64,000 nucleotides of DNA, taken from NCBI RefSeq assembly GCF_009905375.1, contig NC_133656.1:228373739-228437738 (forward strand). Direction: 5' to 3'. The DNA is from Apium graveolens (taxonomy: Eukaryota > Streptophyta > Magnoliopsida > Apiales > Apiaceae). The notes below the pieces were generated by a model that saw nothing but the letters and a program-made list of their open reading frames with translations, was not told the origin of the DNA and did not search any database. This document shows positions 1 to 10,131 of the stretch, piece by piece. Position numbers and translations under genes: made by a program. Every line of letters starts with the position of its first letter. The first letter of the stretch is position 1.

Positions 1-137
1 CAGAAGACTGAGATGGACCTGGAGAGTCTTGACCGTTTGATTTGTCAGAATGAGACTGACTCTTTTCAGAATAAGACTGTCTCATTTGGGAATGAGACGA
101 TAGATCCGCAGTGTCTTCATCAATTTGAGATATATTC
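1..137 (-). pseudogene. Continuation of Copia pol (linker after integrase), other side of the insertion
   Basis: When read on the minus strand, in the frame that ends at 6019, this stretch is open for all 45 codons and is rich in Ser, Gln, Asp and Lys. That composition fits the variable linker between integrase and reverse transcriptase in Copia polyproteins. Bases 133-137 (tattc) are the target-site duplication shared with 6014-6018. Confidence 0.8.
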
Positions 138-736
138 TGTTAGATATATTTGATAATGTCATGGCTAATATGTTTTATGTTTAGATTTCAGATCTTATTT
201 GAACAGAACAAATCAGTACTTAACTGATCAGTACTTATACTGGAAGTCAGAACTTAAGGGATATCAGTACTTATGTTATCAGGAGATAGATATCAGAACT
301 TAAGTGCTGAAGGACGATCAGATAAGGACAGTAGCTGATTAAAGTTAAGAAGATCAAGATAAACATAAGAAGAGATATGCATGAAGAAGGAATTCCGTGA
401 AGAATGGAATACTTGGAATAGAAGATATCTGATTGATATATTTTAGGAAGCAGAATTATATTCCATATCAATTAGCGAATATCTTGTAACTGTGTAGTAT
501 ATAAACACAGACATAGGGTTTACACTATAAGTGTTATCATTATCGAGAATATTATTTATTATAACCCTAGCAGCTCTCGTGATATTTTGTTCATCACTGA
601 GAGATAACAGTTCCAGATTGTAACAGAGTTTATTGTTTAAATAAAGTTTGTTTTCTGTTACATAAGTTCTTGAAGTTTGATTTGATTGTAATAAACACTG
701 TATTCACCCCCTCTACAGTGAAAGTGTGACCTAAAA
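138..736 (+). repeat. 5' LTR of the non-autonomous element
   Basis: It contains a TATA-like box (TATATAAAC) at 498-506 and an AATAAA at 640-645, placed as expected for an LTR promoter and polyadenylation signal. The inner end reads CTAAAA where the 3' LTR reads CTAACA, a change or boundary difference of one base. Confidence 0.9.
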
Positions 737-738
737 AG

Positions 739-750
739 TGGTATCAGAGC
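739..750 (+). other. Primer-binding site (initiator tRNA-Met type)
   Basis: TGGTATCAGAGC begins two bases after the 5' LTR, the standard primer site for plant Copia elements. It fixes the element's orientation as plus strand. Confidence 0.92.
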
Positions 751-791
751 TATCTGTTAACACACATACAGTTAAAGATCCAAACACAATC

Positions 792-1304
792 ATGTCTGAC
801 ACAGAAACTCCAACTAAGCCTACCAAAACTGAGGAATCATCAAAGACATCAACTCAGAGTCGATATGAGACTATCAGAGTTCCCATATTGAGACCATCTA
901 AATATCCCATATGGAAGGTAAGGATGACCATGTTTCTGGAAGCAACAGATCCAGAATACCTTGATAGAATCAAGGAAGGGCCTCACAAACCTACCAAGCT
1001 CGCTGTTGTAGTTGCAGGTGAAGCAGCAATGACCGTACCAAAGGAAAAGAATGATTACACTGCTGAAGATATAGCATCTATTGCTAAGGATGCCAAGGTA
1101 CGTCACTTATTGCATAGTGCCATTGATAATGTAATGTCAAACAGGGTAATCAACTGCAAGACTGCTAAGGAGATATGGGATGCACTGGAGACAAGGTGTC
1201 AAGGAACTGAAACAGTTAAGAAGAACAGGAAGACAATACTCACTCAAGAGTATGAACACTTTGACTCTAGGACTAATGAGTCATTGACTGATGTATATGA
1301 ATGA
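792..1304 (+). CDS. Truncated Gag-like protein of the non-autonomous element
   Basis: The ORF has 170 codons from the ATG at 792, about 40 bases after the PBS; an upstream GTG in the same frame lies inside the PBS and is not a credible start. The motifs KYPIWKVRMTMFLEA and TAKEIWDALETRCQGTETVKKN are those of the UBN2/Retrotran-gag family found in Copia Gag, which packages the element RNA into virus-like particles. The protein stops at TGA soon after the conserved QEYEHFDSRTNESLTDVYE region. The C-terminal Gag half, zinc knuckle and all of pol are absent. It may be an inactive remnant or retain a packaging role. Confidence 0.8.
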   Translation: MSDTETPTKPTKTEESSKTSTQSRYETIRVPILRPSKYPIWKVRMTMFLEATDPEYLDRIKEGPHKPTKLAVVVAGEAAMTVPKEKNDYTAEDIASIAKDAKVRHLLHSAIDNVMSNRVINCKTAKEIWDALETRCQGTETVKKNRKTILTQEYEHFDSRTNESLTDVYE

Positions 1305-1786
1305 TGAAATTTCTGTGGTGGTCTATGTTATTTTAGATCAACAGTCATTGTGTCACTTTTGCACAAATTCTGAGGACAAGTTCTAGTTACACGTTCTGAT
1401 GATTAAGTTCTGACGTTCATAACTAAGAACTTGTATGAGTATTTACTAAGATAGATATTCCTTGTTCGAGTTAAGACATTATGTTCTGATGACTGTTAAG
1501 TTCTGGTATAGGTCTAAGTTCTGACTTTTCAGTCTAACCCTTTACTTGACTTATCTGTGAGTAAAATTTGGTAACAGTCTCAGATTAATTTCGAAATGTT
1601 GAAGTGGAAGATTAATAGTCTATGGTTAAAACATAATGGCACTCGTCCTTGAACAGTTCACTCTTGTTACATGTGCACATTCCTTTTCCAATGACTGTTA
1701 TTCTTTTTCAAGGTCTAGGGAGACGAGGTAGAATTAATTCTACCTGTCTGCATTCAATATCTTTGTGTCTCTTGGCATTTTCTTGC

Positions 1787-1796
1787 CTATATATGC
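1787..1796 (+). promoter_or_regulatory. Candidate internal TATA box upstream of the 91-codon ORF
   Basis: CTATATATGC lies about 70 bases before the ATG at 1868. A pyrimidine-rich, ATG-free leader lies between them, resembling a plant core promoter and 5' leader rather than retrotransposon coding sequence. Activity is inferred from the sequence only. Confidence 0.4.
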
Positions 1797-1867
1797 AACC
1801 ACTTCACATCAGTCTTTCCATCACATTCTTCTCACACACTTATCCTCCTTCTTCTGTCAAAAACACA

Positions 1868-2143
1868 ATGGTTCGATACAACATGTTTTTGAACACACAA
1901 ACCTTCACAATGGAGCTCAGTTGTGCTGAGTGGCAGCAGGAGTGGCATATAACAGCCATTCCTGAGGAGATCTGGGACTCTGTCCCACAGGAGGTGCTGG
2001 CTCACCTTCTATTCTTCGAGATGGATTACCATCGCCATCTGGAGCGCCTGGAGGAGGAAAGGCGGGAAGCTATCCGTCAGCAAGAGCGAATCATTCGACT
2101 CGCTATCTTGTTTGTCGAAGATAGGAAGAGGAGGATGACTTAA
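1868..2143 (+). CDS. Small ORF of unknown function inside the LTR element (91 aa)
   Basis: I do not recognise this protein. It is 91 codons from the ATG at 1868; the frame is open upstream to 1649, but the ATG follows a TATA-like box and leader and is the more natural start. The N-terminal half is tryptophan-rich (CAEWQQEWHITAIPEEIWDSV). The C-terminal half is a charged probable helix (RHLERLEEERREAIRQQE) ending in a basic tail. It is followed by a T-rich AT stretch that could be a 3' end. It may be a captured host fragment or an accessory ORF of the element family. Confidence 0.45.
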   Translation: MVRYNMFLNTQTFTMELSCAEWQQEWHITAIPEEIWDSVPQEVLAHLLFFEMDYHRHLERLEEERREAIRQQERIIRLAILFVEDRKRRMT

Positions 2144-2585
2144 TCTCGTCTTCTTCCTGTTCTTCCTCATCCTCAGCTTTGTCAGGCTTCTTAGCTAGGA
2201 CTAAAGCTGTTGACGTTAGGATTAGAAGCTTAGGGAAAATCTTGTATTGATGTAATTTCTATTTCATATATGTATTGACTTGATATATTAATGAAAACTG
2301 TTTTTACTTCAAGATTTTGTCTCTGAGTTATTTTATCTGTGTTGTTAAATCCTGCTTGATATTCTGATGACCATTTAAATTTTGTCTTCATTTAAGTTCT
2401 GATTCTTTGTCAGCACTTATTCATCGAAATTATCTCGGTCATTTTTAACATGATTCATTTTCAGAATATTAATGTTGCAGTGAAAAACAATTCAATCAGT
2501 GCTAACGGTTTCAATTTTGAATTAAACCTGTGTCTCTTGATAACTGAAATCAGATTCTGAGGATCAGATTCCCTCTTCAGAACCT

Positions 2586-5207
2586 ATGATAGATGAAGCT
2601 GAGAAGGCAACTTCTCAGAAGGATTCTGCAATTGGGGGTTCTAGGCTTCTCAAGAGGCTTAGACGTATGACGGTTCCTGCAACTCCCAAGGAATCCAAAT
2701 CAACAAGGAAGTACAAGAAACAGAGGGCACAGAGGCCAGTTTCAGATGATGAGGAGGAAGCAGCTAAGGAAGGGGATCAGGAATCTCTGATCTCACAAGA
2801 CAAGGAATTTGCTCCAGTCACTTCTTCTCCATCAACTCCATCTCAGGAACCTGTATCTGACAAGGCTAATTCACCTTCTATATCTCTTGTTGATCCAGGC
2901 ACAAGTGCTGAAATTGATATTCAGAACTTGGTTGTGCCTAAAATACTTTTCTTAGAAGCTCCAACAGCAAATAATCCTTCCACAACACCTGTTACTGATG
3001 CTGTTCAAACTCCTGAGTTATCACTAACACCTTCTCTGCATCAAGATGATGATCAGATTTTAGGTGAGCATCAGGATATGGCTGTTGATCAGAACTTAGT
3101 ATCAGATCAGCAATTAGAGGATGTTGAAGCCTCCATTGCTACTCATACAGTTGTCTTATCAGAAGATACTGATTCTTTAAGTTCTGATGCTGCAAATGTT
3201 GGAGATACTGGTGAAGCTGCTACAACTGTAGATGCTGATGAAGCAGGTCCTTCAGGACATACTCCTCCACTGACTCTTCCTAAGTCTGAACTGCTAAAGG
3301 AGTTTGTTATCAGGGATGCACCAGTACCTTGGAGTGAAACTCCTGCAGGTCAGGAGTGGACTAAGAAATGGAACTCAGTTTCATGTGTTCCAAATGCTTT
3401 ACATCTTGCTGAGCACTTGACTAAAGCTGATGAAATGTTACATTCTGATGATTTTAAAATCCAGCTTAGAGTCACTGCATTGAGTACTAAACATCTACAA
3501 GGTCTTCATTCCAACACTCATGCAGAGCTACACAAGATTCAGGAGAACTTTATTAAACAGGAACAAGTTTGGAAACTTGATAAGAAAAAGTTCTTCCAAC
3601 CTACCATTGACAGGGTTGCTTATATTGAGAAAACTCAAGAGAAGCAACAAGCTCAGATTGATCAAATTCTGACAAATCAAGCTTCTCAGCAATCGCAACT
3701 TACTGAAATCCAGACCTCAGTGGAACTACTTATCTCTCTTTTATTACCTGCTGATGCCAAAAAGGGGGAGAAGGTAATTAAGTCCAAATGCAAAACCAAC
3801 AAGTCACTGCAAGGAAAGGATGATGGAAAAGATGACCAAGGAAACTCTGGAATGGGTGGTGGTCATAGTCAAGGTAGAAGGTTTACATCAAGACAAGCTA
3901 GTCACAGAACAAGTTCTGATACTGGGAAAAGAATAAGTTCTGCTGCTGGTAAAAGGATAAGTTCTGATGAACTTCTAGATCTTGATGAGGAAATGTCAAG
4001 ACAGTTATTTCTTCAAGAAAATCCAGGGATGGACTTGGAAAGTTTAAAGGAAGAAGAAGCCAGACTTAAATCAGAGAAAGTCACATCTAAATCTGAAGCT
4101 TCTGGTAAAAAGTTACTTCCAAAACCTAAAGGCATTGTGATCAAAGAAAGGATACATACTGAAGAAACTTTGGCTAGATCACAACCACAGATAGATCCAA
4201 GATCCAAGGGTAAAGAAAAGGTTGGTGAACCTATCAAGCCTTATGTACCTCCTGATGAAGAAGAAATTACTGATGGAAAAGATAATCTTGCTCTGACTTC
4301 AAGAAAAGTTCTTAAAACAACCTCTGACATGGCTCAAGTTGTTCAGAGTCAAGAAATTGTAAGTTCTGATATTCAGAAGAAGCAAGTAACCTCTGACAGT
4401 GCTCAAGTTAACTTGATATCAGAAAATAAATCTAAAACACTCCTACCAGGATTCACTAAAGCAAAACAGACTCAATCTTTGAAGACTACTTCAAGTGGTT
4501 TTGAAGCAAGAGTAGTTACTGGAAAGGAAGCTAGAGATAAAACTGGATTGGGAAGTGCTGATGAAAGAAGAGTACACAACACTACCGATGATCCAACTTC
4601 CTTGAGTGAACCAGGTATTGGAGCAACTCCTGAGAGATTGAATCAACTAGAATCTGTACAGATGGTTTACCATACCTTCTTGAAAGAATACATCATGTTG
4701 TATTTCATGACAGATGGTAGGGTTTATCATATAAGACAAAATGCCATTCCATTGAAGTATTTTGAAGAATTGGAGCATGTATTATTCTTACTTCAAGTGG
4801 ATGACAGAATAACAGAGACTGCTGCAAACTACTTAAAGGAACAGATTCAGAGACAGAAAAGACTTTATTCTGTTAAGTCTGACAGCAGATATGTTCCAAA
4901 GTACAGAAATCACAACGGTGATATTGTTGATATGAAGCCTAATACTGCACAGATCAGAACATATCTTGGTATTAAGGGGCTTGAATTCAATCTAGAGTCT
5001 AATAAAGCTTATGTCATAAGACTAGATCGGGAGTTGAGAAAAGCAAAGATTAATGATCTCAGAGCTGCAATATTTCAAACTGGTGAAGATACTGCAGAGC
5101 TTAAAGATGTCAAACGGAGAATGATTGATGAACTCAGATATGCTGAGAAATGTTTGTTGAAGAATTATCTCAGAACAACTCCTGACATCAGAGAGATCAG
5201 AAAATGA
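2586..5207 (+). CDS. Large 873-aa ORF of unknown function in the non-autonomous LTR element
   Basis: This is an uninterrupted 873-codon ORF filling the 3' half of the element and ending about 200 bases before the 3' LTR. The N-terminal third is acidic, Ser/Thr/Pro-rich and probably disordered, with a basic start (LLKRLRRM, RKYKKQR). A Gln-rich probable coiled coil lies near residues 300-390, a Lys/Ser-rich linker with repeated KRISS follows, and a more ordered C-terminal domain spans roughly residues 690-873 (YHTFLKEYIMLYFMTDGR through RMIDELRYAEKCLLKNYLRTTPD). No protease, integrase, polymerase or RNase H motif is visible, nor a clear signal peptide or membrane span. Its position matches the extra envelope-like ORF region downstream of pol in some Copia elements, but homology is not shown. 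The intact frame fits the young LTRs. Confidence 0.6.
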   Translation: MIDEAEKATSQKDSAIGGSRLLKRLRRMTVPATPKESKSTRKYKKQRAQRPVSDDEEEAAKEGDQESLISQDKEFAPVTSSPSTPSQEPVSDKANSPSISLVDPGTSAEIDIQNLVVPKILFLEAPTANNPSTTPVTDAVQTPELSLTPSLHQDDDQILGEHQDMAVDQNLVSDQQLEDVEASIATHTVVLSEDTDSLSSDAANVGDTGEAATTVDADEAGPSGHTPPLTLPKSELLKEFVIRDAPVPWSETPAGQEWTKKWNSVSCVPNALHLAEHLTKADEMLHSDDFKIQLRVTALSTKHLQGLHSNTHAELHKIQENFIKQEQVWKLDKKKFFQPTIDRVAYIEKTQEKQQAQIDQILTNQASQQSQLTEIQTSVELLISLLLPADAKKGEKVIKSKCKTNKSLQGKDDGKDDQGNSGMGGGHSQGRRFTSRQASHRTSSDTGKRISSAAGKRISSDELLDLDEEMSRQLFLQENPGMDLESLKEEEARLKSEKVTSKSEASGKKLLPKPKGIVIKERIHTEETLARSQPQIDPRSKGKEKVGEPIKPYVPPDEEEITDGKDNLALTSRKVLKTTSDMAQVVQSQEIVSSDIQKKQVTSDSAQVNLISENKSKTLLPGFTKAKQTQSLKTTSSGFEARVVTGKEARDKTGLGSADERRVHNTTDDPTSLSEPGIGATPERLNQLESVQMVYHTFLKEYIMLYFMTDGRVYHIRQNAIPLKYFEELEHVLFLLQVDDRITETAANYLKEQIQRQKRLYSVKSDSRYVPKYRNHNGDIVDMKPNTAQIRTYLGIKGLEFNLESNKAYVIRLDRELRKAKINDLRAAIFQTGEDTAELKDVKRRMIDELRYAEKCLLKNYLRTTPDIREIRK

Positions 5208-5403
5208 TGAAGCCAAGTCGAAGATCTACAACTGCTTAAATTCTGATATTTATACAGATTGAAGTTGTTATCAGAAGTTGAATTGGTAAAAACTTTAAGG
5301 ACTGTAAGTTGTAGTTATCTTGTCTATTTCTCATGCATTTGTACTTAATGTTTTTGACATCATCAAATATCTGTTAAACTTGTATATTTTGTTAATTTAC
5401 AAG

Positions 5404-5413
5404 TTGGGGGAGA
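5404..5413 (+). other. Polypurine tract of the non-autonomous element
   Basis: TTGGGGGAGA ends immediately before the 3' LTR, as expected for the plus-strand priming site. Confidence 0.85.
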
Positions 5414-5414
5414 T

Positions 5415-6013
5415 TGTTAGATATATTTGATAATGTCATGGCTAATATGTTTTATGTTTAGATTTCAGATCTTATTTGAACAGAACAAATCAGTACTTAA
5501 CTGATCAGTACTTATACTGGAAGTCAGAACTTAAGGGATATCAGTACTTATGTTATCAGGAGATAGATATCAGAACTTAAGTGCTGAAGGACGATCAGAT
5601 AAGGACAGTAGCTGATTAAAGTTAAGAAGATCAAGATAAACATAAGAAGAGATATGCATGAAGAAGGAATTCCGTGAAGAATGGAATACTTGGAATAGAA
5701 GATATCTGATTGATATATTTTAGGAAGCAGAATTATATTCCATATCAATTAGCGAATATCTTGTAACTGTGTAGTATATAAACACAGACATAGGGTTTAC
5801 ACTATAAGTGTTATCATTATCGAGAATATTATTTATTATAACCCTAGCAGCTCTCGTGATATTTTGTTCATCACTGAGAGATAACAGTTCCAGATTGTAA
5901 CAGAGTTTATTGTTTAAATAAAGTTTGTTTTCTGTTACATAAGTTCTTGAAGTTTGATTTGATTGTAATAAACACTGTATTCACCCCCTCTACAGTGAAA
6001 GTGTGACCTAACA
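5415..6013 (+). repeat. 3' LTR of the non-autonomous element
   Basis: It repeats 138-736 with an exact offset of 5277 bases and ends CTAACA, the inverted complement of the TGTTAG start. The TATA-like box is at 5775-5783. The target duplication follows at 6014-6018. Confidence 0.93.
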
Positions 6014-9000
6014 TATTCCTTGAAGATTCATTGAATGTAATATTGATGGATTCTTCTACTTTGTTCTTGACAGAATTATAAACACGATAAGCTTTGCTTG
6101 TTGTAGAATATCCCAAGAAGATTCCTTCCGTAGATTTCGCATCGAACTTGCCTCGATTATTTTGAGTATCTAAAATAAAACACTTGGAACCAAATACTCG
6201 AAAATAACTAATGTTAGGAGTCCTTTTCTTAAGCAATTCATACGGAGTTTTAAGCAAAATAGGACGAATAAGTACTCTATTTAAAACATAACAGGAAGTG
6301 TGTACCGCTTCAGCCCAAAATTTTCTTGGAAGCTTACTCTCATGCAGTAGAGTTCTGGCAGTTTCCTGTAGAGTTCTGTTCTTACGTTCTACTACTCCGT
6401 TCTGCTAAGGAGTTCGAGGAGCTGAGAATTCATGAGTGATTCCTCTTGATTTACAGAAGGTTATGAAATCCTTCTCGAATTCACCTCCATGATCACTACG
6501 AATAGTCTTGAGCTTAAATGAATACTTAGTCTCAAGGTTAGTAATAAGATCCTTAAACTCAACAAAAGCTTCATCCTTAGTTCGTAAAAATAATACCCAA
6601 GTGAAACGAGAATAATCATCAACTATAACAAAAGCATAATTCTTACCTCCTAAGCTTACATACCTTTCTGGACCAAAAAGATCTAGATGAAGGAGCTGAA
6701 AAGGAACAGAAGTTGATACTTTATTCTTAGCAGTAAAGGAAGTTTTCACCTGTTTTCCAAGTTGGCAAGCTGAAAAAGGTTCTATTTTCTTGTACTTCAG
6801 CTTTGGTAAACCTCGAACTAACTCATGAGAAGATATCTTCCGAAGAAGATCCATATGAACATGACCAAGACGCCTATGCCACAGATCTTGTTGATCTTGA
6901 ACGGTAGCTAGACAAATTTCTTCTTGCTGCTCATCAAAATCTAACACAAAAATATTTCCTTTCCTTTTGGCAACTAAAGCAAACTCGTTAGTATGAGTAC
7001 CAATATAGCATACATCTTTATCGAACTTAACCTTATGACCAGCATCAGTAAGTTAACTTACACTAATGAGATTATATTTCAAACCATCAACTAAACGAAC
7101 ATTAGAAATGGCAAACCTGTCATTACCAATGGTGCATTTTCCAATAATTCTGACGGTGTTTGAATTTCCAAGAGTAACTAAGCCACCTTCCTTGGCAACT
7201 AGAGATAGAAACTTGGATTTATCACCAGTCATGTGACGTGAACATCCACTGTCGATGATCCATTTATTTCGCGGAACATGGACCTTCAAACAAACCTGCA
7301 AGAATTGCTTTATCCCTTAGGTACCCACTTAACCTTGGGTCCTGGTTGGTTAGTATCACAAATCTTATATAAATATCTATCTGATTTCTTAATCCACATC
7401 TGAACAATATTAACAGAAGTATTAGCAGATTTATATCTAGTAGACGATTTATAAGATGAGTTAAAGAAGTGGTCCTTGATACCACATAATTTAGATTCAG
7501 CTGTAGGGTGGCCAGCTTTGCCACAATCTCGACATTTCTCATAAGGCATCTTATATTTCATAGGAGCACGCTTATAACCGCCTTGAAATGCACGTTTCTT
7601 GATTGACTCACATCCTAAACCTCTTTTATCAAGAGAAGATTTTTGTTCACCAAGAAGAGCATTCAAAGTTCCTTCTCCATGAAAACATTTAGCTAAATCC
7701 TTTTCAAGCTGTTCGACTTTCTGCTTTAATTCAGGAACCAGGGGATCAGGAGCACTGTCTTCTTTAACGGTTTCTGGATCAACAGATATTGATTCTTTCT
7801 TCAAAGCTTCAAGGCATACATCCTTCATCTCAATCTCATTTTTGAGATATTGATTTTCTTCAGTAAGTTTTGAAACCCTTTCAAGCAATGATCTGTTCTC
7901 AGCAACTAGGGCTTCTTCCTTCATGGGATCATCCATTTCACTAAGAACTTCACTTAAAGCTTGCTTTAAATAAGCATTCTTTTCTTTCAACTTCTTAACC
8001 TGGACCTGCAAATTTAAAATAGACGAAGATATATTTGAATTATACTTAATATTCTGTACCTCATCATTATCACTGGAGTTGTCCTCTAGTCCAGCAAAGC
8101 AAAGTTGAGCAACTTCATCGTCTGAATCGATCTCCACATCAGATTCATCATCACTCCAGGTAATTAATGCCTTCTTTTTGTTCTTCAGCTTGTAGCAGTC
8201 CTTTTTGAAGTGCCCTTTCTTTCCACACTCAAAACAAGTATCCTTGCTTTGATTCACTTTAACCTCCTTGCTCAGATTAGATTTGAAGTCCTTCTTCGGA
8301 AACTGTGATTTCATAGGTCATTTGGAAGCATTCCGTTTGGCAAGAAATTTATGAAACTTCTTTGTTAGAAGAGCAATCTCTTCATCAGAATCATCAGGAG
8401 ACTCATCTGCATCTGCATTAAGTGCAAGAGTTTTCTTACGAGGAGCTTCATCTTCTTCATCATATCTACGTAGCTGATTTTCGAATTCTTCCAATTCACT
8501 GAACAGTGTTAGAGTATCCATAGTTGAAAGCAGTGTTGAATCCTGTAGAATGGTAACCTTTGGAGCAAATTTCTTTGGCATTGCTCTGAGGATTTTCCTA
8601 TTAATCTCAGATTGAGGAATGATCCTTTCCAGAAGTGAGATGGAGTTCATCAAAGTCAGAAACCTCCCTTGAGCATCTCGCACGCTTTCATCTCTTTCCA
8701 ACCTGAAACCTTCATAGTCACTCATTAGCATACTTAATTTTACTTCACGTACCTTAGACGTGCCTTCGTGGCTGACTTTGATCGTATCCCAAATCTGCTT
8801 GGCAGTAGTACATGCTGAAACTTTTCTTAATTCTGTAGCTACCATGCCATTGAGAAGTGAGTTCATAGCTTTAGCATTGGAATTCATTGCGTTCACTTCT
8901 TCGGGAGAGAGATCCTTGAGAGATTTTGGCTTCCCTTCTTTCATAGGAATTGTGAAACCATTTTCTACAGCATCCCATTCAAATGCATCACGCTAGAGAA

Positions 9001-9091
9001 AGATTTTCATCCGAAACTTCCAGTCATTGTGGTTTTCAGCACCATGAAGCAGTGGTGGATAATTGTTTGAATACCTATCTGGTTGAGCCAT
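6014..9091 (-). pseudogene. Decayed Copia gag-pol (Gag, zinc knuckle, protease, integrase)
   Basis: The start is the ATG at 9091-9089, just after the PBS. Gag (UBN2-type, with the motif AKQIWDTIKVSHEGTSKVRE) is followed by a CX2CX4HX4C zinc knuckle (CFECGKKGHFKKDC), a long coiled-coil-like acidic stretch, the protease/pre-integrase motif WIIDSGCSRHMTGD, the HRRLGHVH...C zinc-binding region and the integrase core (LDLFG, VIVDDYSRF, then NGVVERKNRTL). Lesions are stops at 8995-8993, 8320-8318, 7055-7053 and 6407-6405, plus a frameshift near 7305. The frame then runs into a younger LTR element at 6013 and resumes at 137. The element is not functional. Confidence 0.88.
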
Positions 9092-9136
9092 GGATCGCTA
9101 GCAAAATAAACACTAAAAAGAGAATTAAATGCACCT

Positions 9137-9148
9137 GCTCTGATACCA
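9137..9148 (-). other. Primer-binding site (initiator tRNA-Met type)
   Basis: The minus strand reads TGGTATCAGAGC, complementary to the 3' end of plant initiator tRNA-Met. This is the usual Copia primer site, and it starts two bases inside the 5' LTR. Confidence 0.9.
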
Positions 9149-9150
9149 AT

Positions 9151-10131
9151 TGAAATTCAATGGCTCGATAGATAAAATAATATTCTAACTGTCAAGGCAA
9201 ATGGGACAGTCTCTTATGCAAATGGGACAGTCCCTTTACAAATGAGACAGGGTATGGGACAGTCTCAATTACACTGCAGAAAATAAATAACAGAAATAAA
9301 ATGCAGAATGCTGAAAACTGAAAGGTAAAAATACCAGAAGTTTTCACTTGGTTCGGCCCCTACACCTAGTCTATGGCCTACATCCAAGTCCCCATGCCAA
9401 CTAGCATAGAAAATGTATTATATCAACTTTAATAAAAGAACTTACAGTCTTTTCCTTGATTACAAATATAGCACCTGAAAGAAACCCTTTCCCAAGCTAC
9501 CTTGCTACCTAGCCCACTGCTATTCCTTAGCCTTCTAGCTACCTTGCTATACTTTGAAATCAAGCTTGCCACAACCCGGCACAAAGTTGATATGAATACA
9601 CGAGTACAAGAATAAACTAATTGATTACAACTCAAACTAGGTTTCTTGTTTTTCTGGATATGAATATCTCGGGTATGAAACAAGAAAATGATTTCAGATG
9701 ATGAAAGATTCTCGTGAAAGTGTTAGCTACAAATCTGAAATGAAGAGTTGTATTTATAAGCAAAGTTCTAACAGATTTATTTTCAAACACAAGATAAGGA
9801 AGATAAGTTTGTTTGAAAATATTTGAATGAAACTTTTAAACTGATCTGTTAGTACGTTGAAAAAGATAAATCAAGTAAAGATAAGGCTTGAGAGATTTAA
9901 ACTTGATTTATAAGATAAGGTGGTGTTTGAGATAAGGTTTATCCAGATAAACAAGATATACATAAAACCCTAACAAACCTAATCCTGAGAAATAGTCTCC
10001 TGGAAAATCTGAATCAACTGCATTCTGCAATATCTGAACTCTATTATTCTGTTGCGTTGAATTATGGAAATCATCATAAATCTTTGTATCGTTGAATTCT
10101 GGAAATCATCATAAATCTTTGTATTCCAACA
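9151..10131 (-). repeat. 5' LTR of the minus-strand Copia element
   Basis: The LTR is about 981 bp and is bounded by TG at 9151 and CA at 10130-10131 on the plus strand. Its inner edge lies two bases from the primer-binding site. It contains several copies of a GGGACAGTC-like motif near 9200-9265 and a 35-bp tandem duplication at 10055-10124. The matching 3' LTR lies outside the window, so the outer boundary is inferred from the TG/CA ends and the PBS. Confidence 0.75.

Larger units (their letters stand above)
138..6013 (+). mobile_element. Young non-autonomous LTR retrotransposon with extra ORFs
   Basis: It has two 599-bp LTRs (138-736 and 5415-6013) that look identical by eye except at the inner end of the first copy. 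The termini are TGTTAG...CTAACA, the PBS is at 739-750, there is a polypurine tract before the 3' LTR, and a perfect 5-bp target duplication tattc is present (133-137 and 6014-6018). The interior encodes a truncated Gag-like ORF, a 91-codon ORF and an 873-codon ORF. No protease, integrase, reverse transcriptase or RNase H motif is visible. Mobilisation would therefore need a related autonomous element. Near-identical LTRs imply recent insertion. The Gag type suggests Copia descent, possibly the SIRE lineage, which is inference. Confidence 0.92.
1..10131 (-). mobile_element. Copia LTR retrotransposon, decayed, 3' part outside window
   Basis: This is a minus-strand Ty1/Copia element. Its 5' LTR (9151-10131), primer-binding site and a Gag-protease-integrase reading frame are visible, and the reading frame runs off the window start. 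Bases 138-6013 belong to a second element inserted in it. The coding frame continues from 6019 to 137 once the insert is ignored, which shows that 1-137 is the same element. The coding region has in-frame stops and a frameshift, so it cannot encode a full polyprotein. The bases beyond the 5' LTR (ataat at 10132-10136) are a candidate target duplication, but the other end is not in the window. Confidence 0.9.

Noticed and set aside
271..471. Two identical 66-codon reverse ORFs (also 5548-5748)
   Set aside because: They are the same stretch of the two LTRs read antisense; there is no coding evidence.
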